DNA of 64,000 bases, taken from contig JAFYZT010000020.1 in assembly GCA_017548605.1 (NCBI GenBank), positions 1-64,000 of the forward strand, written 5' to 3'. The translations under genes and the position numbers were made by a program. This DNA is from Prevotella sp. (GTDB taxonomy: Bacteria > Bacteroidota > Bacteroidia > Bacteroidales > Bacteroidaceae). Shown in pieces: positions 54,101-63,755 of this stretch. The first letter of the stretch is position 1. Every line of letters starts with the position of its first letter. The notes under the pieces are model-generated. The model was not told where the DNA came from. It searched no databases and worked only from the letters and a program-made list of their open reading frames with translations.

Positions 54101-55030
54101 ATGAAAAAAATCAATCAACTCATCTTACTGATAGTGATGTTCGTATTGGCAACACCCCTGCAGGCACAAGAAACAGGCGACAACCCTGAGGATATGGAAA
54201 TCAAGCAGTTGCGCCAACAGGCTGAATCCGGCGACGCCATCTCACAGTTCAACCTCGGCAACCGCTACCACGACGGAAGCGGTGTGAAACAGAGTTATAA
54301 GGAGGCGGCGAAATGGTACGAACGAGCAGCCGAGCAAGGGTTGGTCTATGCTCAGTACAATATGGGCATCTGCTACCAGAACGGACAGGGTGTAAAGCAA
54401 GATTTCGCCAAGGCCGCTGAATATTTCCGCAAGGCCGCAGAACTCGATTATCCCAATGCCATGCTGAATCTCGGCAATGCTTATTTCTATGGTCAGGGAG
54501 TGCCTCAGGACATGGAACAGGCCACCTATTGGTACACCAAAGCATCGGAAAACGGCATCCTCAGCGGTACGCTGAACCTGGCCAATGCCTATTACCGCGG
54601 TCAAGGCGTGGAGCAAAACTTCACCCGTGCCTTCCGTATGTACCAGTTATGCGCCGCACAGGACCACCCCATGGCACTGCTGATGTTGGGCAACTGCTAC
54701 GAACAAGGAAATGGTGTGGAGCAAGACTATGAGCAAGCCGTGAACTACTACAACAAGGCGGCGGCTCTCGGACAGACCTCGGCATACAATAACCTCGGCC
54801 GCATGTATGCTGAAGGCAAGGGCGTGGCTGTGGACTATCAGAAAGCGTTGGAGCTTTATACCATAGCCCGTGAGAGTGGCAACGTGGAAGCCATATACAA
54901 CATCGCTGCGCTGTACTACGAAGGAAAAGGTGTTGGAAAAGACCGCAAACTGGCTAAGCAACTGATGAAAGAAGCCGCTAAGAAAGGTTCTGCGAGCGCA
55001 CAGTTCTTCCTGGACAACAATAAGTTTTAA
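54101..55030 (+). CDS. Secreted Sel1-repeat protein
   Basis: The ATG at 54101 begins a signal peptide (KKINQLILLIVMFVLATPLQA) and gives 309 residues; 23 open codons upstream lie beyond the promoter. About seven Sel1-like repeats of 36 residues fill the mature protein (e.g. AAKWYERAAEQGLVYAQYNM, GVKQDFAKAAEYFRKAAELD). Such solenoids bind other proteins. No catalytic part is seen. It is preceded by two promoters and followed by a lipoprotein gene with a 113-base gap. Confidence 0.92.
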   Translation: MKKINQLILLIVMFVLATPLQAQETGDNPEDMEIKQLRQQAESGDAISQFNLGNRYHDGSGVKQSYKEAAKWYERAAEQGLVYAQYNMGICYQNGQGVKQDFAKAAEYFRKAAELDYPNAMLNLGNAYFYGQGVPQDMEQATYWYTKASENGILSGTLNLANAYYRGQGVEQNFTRAFRMYQLCAAQDHPMALLMLGNCYEQGNGVEQDYEQAVNYYNKAAALGQTSAYNNLGRMYAEGKGVAVDYQKALELYTIARESGNVEAIYNIAALYYEGKGVGKDRKLAKQLMKEAAKKGSASAQFFLDNNKF

Positions 55031-55143
55031 TCTTCAATACTCTATTCCAAGAATAATCAATACCTGACATTCACGATGGAGAGTATTGAAAGAACACTAA
55101 ACATTGTTCACTAAGTACTATTCACTAAACAATTAATAAACCT

Positions 55144-55644
55144 ATGAAAAGAATCCTATCAATCACCCTTTCATTGGTGGGAGCGTTGCTCCTCACCGCC
55201 AATTTATCGAGTTGCGGCGAGCAAGCGCAGTTAGATAAGGCCATCGCCAAGTACAATGCCAAAATGCCGCAGGACGCCGGCGGCGGAATGACCATTCAAC
55301 AGCTGACACTCTCGGATACGCAGATGGTGTACGAATGTGTACAGAGCGAGGAACAAGACTCCATCGCTTACATGCGCGAACATCAGGAGGACCTTAAAAA
55401 CGGTGTGGTGCAGAATCTCGTACGCAACGTGAACAATGAGGCATTCCGCGAACTCATCCAGATACTTGTCAACACCGACCGTTCGTTGGCCTACAGCATC
55501 AAAGGGGCCAAGACTGGCGAGACACTGAACATCCTAGTGAGCAAGGATGAATTGAGCGACATCCTCGCGGGACAAATCACCGCCACGCCAGCAGCTACCG
55601 AAATATCCAACGACAGTACTGCTACGGCACCTGCCAAAGAATGA
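55144..55644 (+). CDS. Lipoprotein of unknown function, 166 aa
   Basis: Signal peptide with lipobox ANLSSC (Cys ~24). The mature part is helical and acidic with a conserved-looking centre (GMTIQQLTLSDTQMVYECV, RNVNNEAFRELIQILVNTDRSLAYSI) and a disordered Ala/Thr-rich tail. I do not recognise the family. The stop overlaps the next start by 4 bases, so it forms a coupled pair with the DUF5715 gene. Confidence 0.75.
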   Translation: MKRILSITLSLVGALLLTANLSSCGEQAQLDKAIAKYNAKMPQDAGGGMTIQQLTLSDTQMVYECVQSEEQDSIAYMREHQEDLKNGVVQNLVRNVNNEAFRELIQILVNTDRSLAYSIKGAKTGETLNILVSKDELSDILAGQITATPAATEISNDSTATAPAKE

Positions 55645-56276
55645 GAAAACGATTCTCACTTATATTGCAGACATTTTTGGCCATGATGTTTATCATGGCC
55701 TTTGTGTGTGCATGCCACCATGATGTCAAAAATGTACCCGAAACCTTTCCTTTCTCCTTGGCCGACGTTAACAGTGTGCAGCTGAAGGCAGCACAGAAGC
55801 ATGGACTGCCAGGCACCCTGAAGAGCCGCGAGCAGCTCGACAGGGTGAGAGGTCGTTTGGTGCATATCACTGACTGCGACTATTACCGAGTGGACCGTCT
55901 GACACATTCGGTGCCCTACCTCACGAGAGGAGCCAGCGAACTGTTGGAAACCATCGGTCATGATTTCCAGAAGTCGCTCAAGAAGCACAAATTGGGCACC
56001 TACCGCATCATCGTCACTTCGGTGCTGCGCACGGAAGAGGATGTGCGGCGACTGATGAAAAGCAATCGCAATGCTGTGAAGAAATCGACACACCAATACG
56101 CCACTACCTTCGACATCACCTATAGCCGCTTCGACTATGTCAGTGGCACACGCGCCACGCTGAAACAACTGAAATACCTCTTGGGCGAGGTGCTCAGCCA
56201 ACTGCGCGACAAAGGCCGCTGCTATGTGATGCACGAACAGCAACAGCCCTGCTTTCACATCACCAGCCGCCGGTAA
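55641..56276 (+). CDS. DUF5715 family lipoprotein, peptidase M15-like
   Basis: Protein of 211 residues with a lipoprotein-type N-terminus (FLAMMFIMAFVCAC). DUF5715-like core: YRIIVTSVLRTEEDVRRLMK, then THQYATTFDITYSRF and CYVMHEQQQPCFHIT. The His, Asp and final His are arranged like the zinc ligands of M15/DD-peptidase folds, so a cell-wall peptidase is suggested but not shown. It is translationally coupled to the upstream lipoprotein (ATGA). Confidence 0.78.
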   Translation: MRKRFSLILQTFLAMMFIMAFVCACHHDVKNVPETFPFSLADVNSVQLKAAQKHGLPGTLKSREQLDRVRGRLVHITDCDYYRVDRLTHSVPYLTRGASELLETIGHDFQKSLKKHKLGTYRIIVTSVLRTEEDVRRLMKSNRNAVKKSTHQYATTFDITYSRFDYVSGTRATLKQLKYLLGEVLSQLRDKGRCYVMHEQQQPCFHITSRR

Positions 56277-56578
56277 TGATCAGACAAAGGAACACAAGTT
56301 TTTCGACATAAGAACAAAGGAACAAATTTTCCGATAAAGAAACATAAGAACATATTAACGACAGGCGGGGAGCTACCAAATGGTGCTCCCCGCCTGTCGT
56401 TGTAAGGGCGTACTTGTTACGCCACTCATTCGTGTAATTGGTGAAATTCGTTGTTTAAGAAACCATTCAACATTCAGCACTCCTACCCCTCCCGGGAGGG
56501 GTAGGGATGGGTTTCTATCTTATCACGATTTTTCATAAATCGTTCACGTTCGGCAATCCAAGCAAGCTTTCATTGCAC
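56277..56578. other. Intergenic region with hairpins and a perfect palindrome
   Basis: A 16-bp stem acgacaggcggggagc / gctccccgcctgtcgt at 56358-56400, likely terminator for the DUF5715 gene and/or the C10 gene from the other side. A 22-base perfect palindrome centred on cccggg is at 56483-56504. The segment 56461-56480 has 'attcaacattcagcac' text like other gaps. At 56517-56560 the - strand can be read as an ending KIVIR-stop, resembling the neighbouring sorting-domain end. No gene seen. Confidence 0.75.
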
Positions 56579-59302
56579 TCACTTAATCACGATTTTCATT
56601 CCATTCATGATGTACACGCCTTTCCGTGTCGGCTTGCCGTCAAGCTTGCGGCCGTCCAGTGTGTAGTAACCACTCCACTCGGCCTCAGGAGTGAGACTGG
56701 GAGTGAGGCTGATGCCCGTCGTTGCCTCATCTTCGAACTCCAGGCCGATGCCGTTAGCCAAGTTCTGAATAGCCTTGGTAGGCAGTGAGAGGTACGCCTT
56801 GCCAGCGTTGATGGTCCGCGTATCCGACAGTTTGTAGAAACCGATGCCGTGTGAACCGTTGGCCAGGATGAAGTTGGTCTTGTTGCCGGTGGTAGGTGAA
56901 AGCTCGGTATCTTCCGTCACGCCTACGAGCAAACTCGTATAGAACATCGCCGTCTCCGTTACGGGGATGGTATATGTGCCCTGTGAACCTTTGACATAGA
57001 GGCCTGTACCTGCCGGCACTTCATTCACCTTTGTAAGCACCAGCCTGCCTGTGGAGGGGTCAAAGCCACTAGCAATATACACCTTCATGCCCGTGATGCC
57101 CGTGAAGTCCAGGTCATAGGGACTGGCGAAGGTGCCCACGCCTGCGTTACCAATGGTAAGTGTCACATCGTTGGGAATCATCTCTTGAGGCACGAAATAA
57201 ATGGCGTCGCCGAAGAGAGTTAAACTAGACGATCCATACTGGGCATATCTAGCCAATTTGGCATAATACTGCTTACCCGGGGTCAGTCCCTCAAAATGAT
57301 AGACCAGATCAGCCGTTTCCCCAGCTGCCAGATTGAGGTTGCCCGATTGGTAGAGTTTGATGCTGGTGCTGCTCTCTTCCGAGAAGATGGCACATGCTAC
57401 AGACCGATAATAACCCTGTGAAGCGTTATTTTTCACGCTGACATGTATATCCACCCCATCAGAGGTGTTGACAGTGTAATTGGTCAAAGAGAGATTGCTG
57501 GTACCAGAGGGAGTATTGGCTATTTCCACAGTATAAGGACCCATCGCACCTGAACCCGTCTCATTAAGACCTACCCACAGTTTCCATGTACCAGTGGATG
57601 ACGGCGTGAAATAGAGACTTGTCTCCTCAGTGGCTCCCGCCTCAATCGCCATGCATGTCATGCTCACAGGATTACCTTTAGTATTGGTTTTCGAGGCAAA
57701 GAGGTAAAACACATCATTAAACTCCTCACCTGTATTCTTCATCTTGATTTTTACCTCTTGCGGGCTCCTCACAATCTTGTTTCCCACACAATCTACGCTC
57801 ACCACTTGCAGGTTAGCCTGAGGGTGATAAGTCATCGATTGTTTCTGACCATTTTGCATCACGACTTCAATATATGTGCCGCCATCACCCTGCGGATGGT
57901 CCCAACTGGCACCATCTAGACAGCTATAGGGATAGAAGCGATAGGTGCCATCAGCCAGATTCAACGTGTTCACATCCAAGCTGTAAGTAGGTGCTTCCAA
58001 CGGTTCGACAATATCCGTCTCATAGCTAAAGTTATACGTATTGCCTCCGACACTGACCGCTTGATAGACTAACCCGTACTGGAACGTGCCGGTCATGCCC
58101 GTCCTGTTCCAATAGGTTGCCTCAATGGTGGAACCGCTGAAGGTCAAATCGTACAGATTGAGCATACGCTCATCGTCATTGTTGCCTGTGGGTTTCTGTA
58201 TTCCCACGATAGCATCCTGGTCTATCGTGTAGCCGTCTTCCGTACCACCGCCGCCCGTGCCACCGCCATTGGGATTGAGAAGGGTTAGTTTAAAATAACC
58301 ATCATAATAGCCATCCCATCCCCAGTTGATATGATAAAAACCTTGATTGTCACAGCCATCGCACACAAAGGCATGACCGCCACCTGTCGATGCTCCACAA
58401 TAAAGCACGGGGCGTCGCGATTGTAATTCGCCGTAGATAAGATTATCCCACCCTTCGGCCATAAAGTCTGCTCTAACCACATGTCGTGTATTCGTGTCAT
58501 AGTCAAAATAGGTGCGCAGAGCCTTCGCCACATCTTCGCTATATGCACCCGAAGCACTGGTGCCATAATCCATTTCTACGGCTTGGCCGCAATAGCGCAT
58601 CAGCCAAGCCACGGCATCCATCAATGTGATGTTCTCATCACCCTGATACTGGTCGAGCATGTTATCCCAATCGAATTGTCTGGGTGCCAAGGCACTGAGG
58701 GTGCCTACTGTCTCGTTTGATTTGTACGAGGGTATCATAGCCGTGGAAGCCACAGGCCATTTGTGATAGCGCATAATCTGGGCCATGGCTGTAGCTACAC
58801 ATCCCGTTACGCAGTGTGCCCCCCATACCGTAGGACACTGGCGGTTGTATGCATCACCATTGGCATCGGCCACGCCCTGATCCCATTTCGAGGTCAGCAG
58901 CGGTCGGATGGCGGCATGTGTCTGCACCTTCTTGGGCACCTCTGCCTTGCCCTGACGCAATGCCTTTATCTGATCGGTGTATCCCTGCAGCCAAGCACGC
59001 ATATTGTCGGGCATCTGTCCCTCGTCATAAGAGCCCCTGTCGCAATAGCCAAGGATATCGCCCAAACGGCTGTCGCCCGACACAAGCACGAAGCCCTCAT
59101 TGTCCGTGGCATTGAACACATAGAAAGCAGCAGCCTCCTGACCATGGGCACCGGGAGCCTTACGCGGCATCGATGACACTTGTTTGCCTTTCTCTATCAT
59201 AAACGCCTGAGCCTTTTGGTAGGCTTCACTTACACTGACCTCTTGCGCCAGACCTAAAAGGCACCAACACAAGCCAACGATGATTATACCTATTCTTCGC
59301 AT
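56579..59302 (-). CDS. C10 family cysteine protease (interpain/streptopain type), T9SS cargo
   Basis: Protein of 907 residues. Signal peptide (GIIIVGLCWCLLGLAQ), Spi-like inhibitory prodomain (~20-130: AFYVFNATDNEGFVLVSGD), then the C10 protease with catalytic Cys in TGCVATAMAQIM (C~168) and His in GGGHAFVCDGC (~320), and HINWGWDGYYDGYF. A long beta-rich C-terminal part follows, and the last ~40 residues (YYTLDGRKLDGKPTRKGVYI) fit a type A T9SS sorting domain. Such proteases mature by removing the prodomain and degrade host proteins. The LRR gene upstream ends with nearly the same tail. Confidence 0.93.
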   Translation of the reverse strand: MRRIGIIIVGLCWCLLGLAQEVSVSEAYQKAQAFMIEKGKQVSSMPRKAPGAHGQEAAAFYVFNATDNEGFVLVSGDSRLGDILGYCDRGSYDEGQMPDNMRAWLQGYTDQIKALRQGKAEVPKKVQTHAAIRPLLTSKWDQGVADANGDAYNRQCPTVWGAHCVTGCVATAMAQIMRYHKWPVASTAMIPSYKSNETVGTLSALAPRQFDWDNMLDQYQGDENITLMDAVAWLMRYCGQAVEMDYGTSASGAYSEDVAKALRTYFDYDTNTRHVVRADFMAEGWDNLIYGELQSRRPVLYCGASTGGGHAFVCDGCDNQGFYHINWGWDGYYDGYFKLTLLNPNGGGTGGGGTEDGYTIDQDAIVGIQKPTGNNDDERMLNLYDLTFSGSTIEATYWNRTGMTGTFQYGLVYQAVSVGGNTYNFSYETDIVEPLEAPTYSLDVNTLNLADGTYRFYPYSCLDGASWDHPQGDGGTYIEVVMQNGQKQSMTYHPQANLQVVSVDCVGNKIVRSPQEVKIKMKNTGEEFNDVFYLFASKTNTKGNPVSMTCMAIEAGATEETSLYFTPSSTGTWKLWVGLNETGSGAMGPYTVEIANTPSGTSNLSLTNYTVNTSDGVDIHVSVKNNASQGYYRSVACAIFSEESSTSIKLYQSGNLNLAAGETADLVYHFEGLTPGKQYYAKLARYAQYGSSSLTLFGDAIYFVPQEMIPNDVTLTIGNAGVGTFASPYDLDFTGITGMKVYIASGFDPSTGRLVLTKVNEVPAGTGLYVKGSQGTYTIPVTETAMFYTSLLVGVTEDTELSPTTGNKTNFILANGSHGIGFYKLSDTRTINAGKAYLSLPTKAIQNLANGIGLEFEDEATTGISLTPSLTPEAEWSGYYTLDGRKLDGKPTRKGVYIMNGMKIVIK

Positions 59303-59315
59303 AATGGTTGCTTAA

Positions 59316-60614
59316 TTATTTTATTACTATTTTCTTTCCATTCACTATATACACGCCTTTCTGAGTGGGCTTGCCATAGAGTTTCCGTCCATCCAGCGTG
59401 AAGTAACCACTCCCCTCGCCCTCTGGAGAGATGCTGGGGGTGAGACTGATGTCCGTGTGGTTCATCTCTATAATCTCCTTGAAATCATTCCAACCATATG
59501 CTGCCTCATATGCAGTCTTTGTGCCGTAAGGTACGTAAAGTGTTGCATTGGCTCGGTTGGAGAAAGTGTTAGCTTTAGAAATTATTAATGGCGTTTCCAT
59601 ATAACAATAGACGTTCGTCAGTTTGGGACAGTGAGAGAACGAAAAACCACCTAAGTACGTCAAACCTGAGGGAATGGTAACGTTCGTCAAGTTGGAACAA
59701 CTCTCAAACGCATAATCGCCGATGACAGTCACGCTTTCAGGGATGGTCACACTCGTCAAACTGGGACAAATAGAGAAAGCTTTTTCGTTGATGATTGTCA
59801 CCCCCTCAGAGATAGTCAAACTATTTAAGCCAGTGCAGCCGAAGAACGCACCCATCCCAAGGCTCGTTACATTTGGGGGTATGAGCATGTTCGTTAAACC
59901 AGAACAACCATAGAATGCACAATCGTCAATGCTCACCACGCTTGAAGGGATGACCACATTCATTAAGCCTGTGCAATTATAAAACGCGACAGGACCAATG
60001 CTCCTCACACTTTCGGGAATAGTTGTCGTACTACATCCCAGCACCAAAGTGTTGGTTGCTGTTTCTATAATAGCATTACAATCATTCCTTGAATCATAAA
60101 CCGTATTGCCGTTTGCGACACTCACATTCGTAAGACTAGAACAGCCTATGAACGCATTATTGCCAATGCTCGTCACAGCAGAGGGGATTGTCACGCTCGT
60201 TAAGGCAGAGCAGTCATAAAATGCATTATCGCCAATACTCGTCACGCTCATAGGTATGATTACGCTCGTTAGCTTAGAGCAGTACATGAACGCCCCTGCA
60301 CCGATGTTCGTCACGCTCGAGGGAATGATTACGCTCTTCAAATCTAAGCAGCAATAGAACGCACTATTGCCGATGCTTGTTATTGTCAGTTCTTCACCTT
60401 CATAAATCACTGTTGAAGGAATGTTAACAATACCTGGGTATAATCCATATGTAGTTGGTCCATAGGTAACCTCGACTTCACTGTTGGAGATTAAATTATA
60501 ATATAAAGTTATCCCATCGCTGTTCTGAGCGGAGAAACTATATGCATAGCTTATCTGCCAAGCCATACTCATCAGAGTAATGAGTATAAACAGTATTATT
60601 TTTTCTTTATTCAA
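59316..60614 (-). CDS. BspA-like leucine-rich repeat surface protein, T9SS cargo
   Basis: A TTG start at 60614 is chosen because it gives a normal signal peptide (NKEKIILFILITLMSMAWQ); the first ATG at 60572 would lose the basic start. The 432 residues contain ~10 LRR_5 (BspA/treponemal) repeats of ~23 residues: SVTIPSAVTSIGNNAFIGCS and similar. The C-terminus YFTLDGRKLYGKPTQKGVYI is a type A T9SS tail. BspA-like proteins mediate binding to host and bacterial surfaces. It lies 13 bases upstream of the C10 protease gene on the same strand, so the two form one operon. Confidence 0.92.
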   Translation of the reverse strand: MNKEKIILFILITLMSMAWQISYAYSFSAQNSDGITLYYNLISNSEVEVTYGPTTYGLYPGIVNIPSTVIYEGEELTITSIGNSAFYCCLDLKSVIIPSSVTNIGAGAFMYCSKLTSVIIPMSVTSIGDNAFYDCSALTSVTIPSAVTSIGNNAFIGCSSLTNVSVANGNTVYDSRNDCNAIIETATNTLVLGCSTTTIPESVRSIGPVAFYNCTGLMNVVIPSSVVSIDDCAFYGCSGLTNMLIPPNVTSLGMGAFFGCTGLNSLTISEGVTIINEKAFSICPSLTSVTIPESVTVIGDYAFESCSNLTNVTIPSGLTYLGGFSFSHCPKLTNVYCYMETPLIISKANTFSNRANATLYVPYGTKTAYEAAYGWNDFKEIIEMNHTDISLTPSISPEGEGSGYFTLDGRKLYGKPTQKGVYIVNGKKIVIK

Positions 60615-60910
60615 GTTTTTTTATTGATATTAAAAGACCATATCGTAAAGATTCTTCCCCCTTTGCAAATATATGCATAAAAAACGATTTGCAACTATCT
60701 TTTTATCATTTTTTTAAGTTTTATGCTAATTTTCGATATTGTCGACATGATGTCTTCATAGACCAAAGTGTTTGAAAACAAACATATTCTACAATAATGC
60801 CTCCGTCATCACCGTTGTAACAATAACAAAAGAAGATGAAACAAAAAAAAGAGGATTGCTCGTTGTTTTTTGTTACTTTTGCAAAATAATAATAAATTAT
60901 CCTGAAAAAA
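60615..60910 (+). promoter_or_regulatory. Divergent intergenic region before the GH43 gene
   Basis: TACTTTTG at 60874-60881 is a -7 element for the GH43 gene, with a weak TTG 15-16 bases upstream. The rest is A/T-rich; no clear gene, hairpin or regulator-binding site is seen. Confidence 0.5.
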
Positions 60911-63628
60911 ATGAAAAAAATACTGACCTTGGCCCTTTTGGGACTTTTTGCCGCGTTCCAAGCAAAGGCTCAAAACCCCTTCGTTCAGACATGGTGTACA
61001 AGCGACCCGGCACCTATGGTACACAACGGAACGATGTATGTATACACCGGACACGATGAAGATGGTGCCGACTTCTTCTGGATGCAAGAGTGGCGCGTAT
61101 ATTCTACACAGGACATGGTGAACTGGACCGACCACGGTTCACCCTTGGCTTTGGAGAGTTTCTCTTGGGCTGACGACCGAGCATGGGCCAGCCAATGTGT
61201 TGAGCGCGACGGCCATTTTTACTGGTATATCTGCGCTCACTCGAAGTTGTCGAACGGTATGGCTATCGGCGTGGCTGTCGGTGACAGTCCTACAGGTCCT
61301 TTCCGTGATGCACTGGGCAAACCACTTTTCGAGAACGGCAGTTGGGACCATATCGACCCGACAGTGTTCATCGATGACGACGGACAGGCATGGCTCATGT
61401 GGGGTAACCCGCGTGTCTATTACCTCAAGCTCAACCGCGACATGATTTCCTACGAGGGTGAGGTGGGTATGCTGCCCATGACCGAGGAGGCTTTCGGTTC
61501 GCCGGCAATGAACGAGCGAGTGCAAGGCAAACAGTACAAGGACAGTTACGTGGAAGGGCCATGGCTAACGAAACGTAACGGCAAATACCAACTGCTCTAT
61601 GCGGCAGGCGGCATCCCAGAGCATATCTCTTACAGCACGGCACCGTCACCTACCGGTCCATGGACCTACGCTGGTCAGATCATGCCACAGGTGGAGACAG
61701 GCTCGTTCACCAACCACTGTGGCGTGGCGGACTTTAAGGGGCACAGCTATTTCTTCTACCATACAGGTAAGTTACCTGGCGGCGGCGGTTTCGGACGCAG
61801 CGTGGCGGTGGAAGAGTTCAAATACAATGCCGACGGCTCCTTCCCTACCATCATGCCGACGGATGAGGGTGTGAAACCTGTGGGTACCTTCTCACCCTAC
61901 CGTCATGTGGAAGCGGAGACGATGGCTTTCTCAAAAGGTATCAAGACGGAGCAGAACAATGAGGCGGGCGTGTATGTCACCGACATACACAACGGCGATT
62001 ATATCAAGCTGCAAAACGTAGATTTCGGCAATAAGGTGCCACGCACCTTCACCGCCAAGGTGGCCTCTGGTCTGCGTGGCGGTGCCATTGAAGTACGCAT
62101 CGACAGTCTCGGTGGTCAACAACTAGTGCGTCTCGAAGTGCCAGGCACAGGCGGTTGGGAAGCATGGCAGACGCTGACGGCCGACCTGACGGCTATCGCC
62201 ACAGGCACCCATGACCTCTATTTCGTATTCACGGGACGTAAAGGTCCGAAACTATTCAACTTCGACTGGTGGGAGATGCGCGGATTGGAACAATGCAACA
62301 TGCCATTGTTCCAGACCAAATTCACGGCCGACCCTTCACCATTGGTCGTGGGCGACACACTGTTCCTATACACCTCGCACGATTCATCGCCCGAGGACAT
62401 CCCTGACCCCAATGAGAAGAGCTCGGCAGGATTCTTCATGTACGACTGGCTGCTGTGGTCGACTACCGACATGGTGAACTGGACGGAGCACGGCGCGGTG
62501 GCTTCACTGAAAGATTTCCCTTGGCGTAGTCGCGAAAATGGAGCATGGGCTATCCAATGTGTAGAACGCAACGGTAAATACTACCTCTATGCCCCACTCC
62601 ACGGCCATGGCATCGGCGTATTGGTGGCTGACAGCCCCTACGGACCATTCCGTGACCCACTGGGCAAGCCGTTGGTATGGCAACAAGAGCATTGGGAGGA
62701 CATTGACCCGACAGTGTTCGTGGATGACGATGGACAGGCATATATGTACTGGGGTAACCCCAACACCTATTACGTGCGGCTCAACGAAGACATGATTTCA
62801 ACAAAGGGTGACATCGTGAAACTCGACTACCATATCGACCACTACCAGGAAGGGCCGTGGTTCTACAAACGCAACGGCAAATACTATCTGGGGTATGCCA
62901 CCACCTGCTGTCCCGAAGCACTGGGTTACGCCATGAGCGACAGTCCCACGGGACCTTGGCAAAGCAAGGGATACATCATGAAGCCCACACAGCGTGACCG
63001 TGGCAACCATCCCGGCATCACTGACTACAAAGGACATTCATACATCTTCGGCCAGAACTACGACCTGATGCACCTGGAGACATTCATTCATCATGAGCGC
63101 CGCTCTGTATCAGTGGCTGAAATAGCCTACCAACCCGACGGCACCATTGCCGAGGTGCCTTACTGGCTCGACCAAGACCCCATTAAACAGTTAGGAAGCC
63201 TCAACCCCTACTCCCGCGTAGAGGCAGAGACCATGGCATGGGGTTTCGGACTGAAATCAGCCAAAATGGGCATCCCGAACACTGGTGTGGTAGCCGACAT
63301 GCCCGCCTCTGTTGGATACAAGAACATGTATGTAACCCACATTGACAATGGTGAATATATCCGTCTGCGCGGAGTGGACTTCGGCAGCAAGGGTGCCAAG
63401 CAATTTGCCATCACTGCGGCAGCACAAGGTAAATGCACCATCACCCTACGTCTTGATGGTATCGACGGAACGGTGATAGGCTCTGTCGACATTTCAGCAA
63501 CAGGCTCGTTGGAGAAATACCGCGAGTTCTCCGCCAAAGTGAAGAACGCCACAGGCAAGCACGACCTCTACATCTGCTTCGACAAGGCAGAGGGAGAGAT
63601 TCGTCTGGATTGGTGGAAGTTTAAATGA
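60911..63628 (+). CDS. Tandem GH43-CBM6-GH43-CBM6 glycoside hydrolase
   Basis: Protein of 905 residues with signal peptide (ILTLALLGLFAAFQAKA). First GH43 five-blade propeller (~22-320) with base D32 (SDPAP), D149 (HIDPTVFIDDDG) and acid E215 (VEGPW); CBM6 (~330-455, VEAETMAF...FDWWEM). Second GH43 (~462-760) with D474 (ADPSP), D599 (DIDPTVFVDDDG) and E647 (QEGPW); second CBM6 to the end (DWWKFK). All three acids are present twice, so both domains look active. GH43 enzymes are xylosidases or arabinofuranosidases; the exact sugar cannot be read. The next gene encodes an esterase-like protein, which suits xylan breakdown. Confidence 0.94.
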   Translation: MKKILTLALLGLFAAFQAKAQNPFVQTWCTSDPAPMVHNGTMYVYTGHDEDGADFFWMQEWRVYSTQDMVNWTDHGSPLALESFSWADDRAWASQCVERDGHFYWYICAHSKLSNGMAIGVAVGDSPTGPFRDALGKPLFENGSWDHIDPTVFIDDDGQAWLMWGNPRVYYLKLNRDMISYEGEVGMLPMTEEAFGSPAMNERVQGKQYKDSYVEGPWLTKRNGKYQLLYAAGGIPEHISYSTAPSPTGPWTYAGQIMPQVETGSFTNHCGVADFKGHSYFFYHTGKLPGGGGFGRSVAVEEFKYNADGSFPTIMPTDEGVKPVGTFSPYRHVEAETMAFSKGIKTEQNNEAGVYVTDIHNGDYIKLQNVDFGNKVPRTFTAKVASGLRGGAIEVRIDSLGGQQLVRLEVPGTGGWEAWQTLTADLTAIATGTHDLYFVFTGRKGPKLFNFDWWEMRGLEQCNMPLFQTKFTADPSPLVVGDTLFLYTSHDSSPEDIPDPNEKSSAGFFMYDWLLWSTTDMVNWTEHGAVASLKDFPWRSRENGAWAIQCVERNGKYYLYAPLHGHGIGVLVADSPYGPFRDPLGKPLVWQQEHWEDIDPTVFVDDDGQAYMYWGNPNTYYVRLNEDMISTKGDIVKLDYHIDHYQEGPWFYKRNGKYYLGYATTCCPEALGYAMSDSPTGPWQSKGYIMKPTQRDRGNHPGITDYKGHSYIFGQNYDLMHLETFIHHERRSVSVAEIAYQPDGTIAEVPYWLDQDPIKQLGSLNPYSRVEAETMAWGFGLKSAKMGIPNTGVVADMPASVGYKNMYVTHIDNGEYIRLRGVDFGSKGAKQFAITAAAQGKCTITLRLDGIDGTVIGSVDISATGSLEKYREFSAKVKNATGKHDLYICFDKAEGEIRLDWWKFK

Positions 63629-63755
63629 TAGGGGCAAGGAGCAAGGAGCTTAGAGAGGGGGCAAGGAGCAAGGGGCAAGGGGCAAGAGATTTGCCTGGAT
63701 TTGTAATTGTCGATTGAACGAAATAACGTGATAACGAAATAATAACTAAAAAACA
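63629..63755. repeat. 'ggggcaaggagcaagg' repeat gap
   Basis: About five units of ggggcaaggagcaaggagc / ggggcaaggggcaag at 63630-63690, then attgaacgaaataacgtgat text to 63740. The same words occur in other gaps of this window. Confidence 0.7.
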
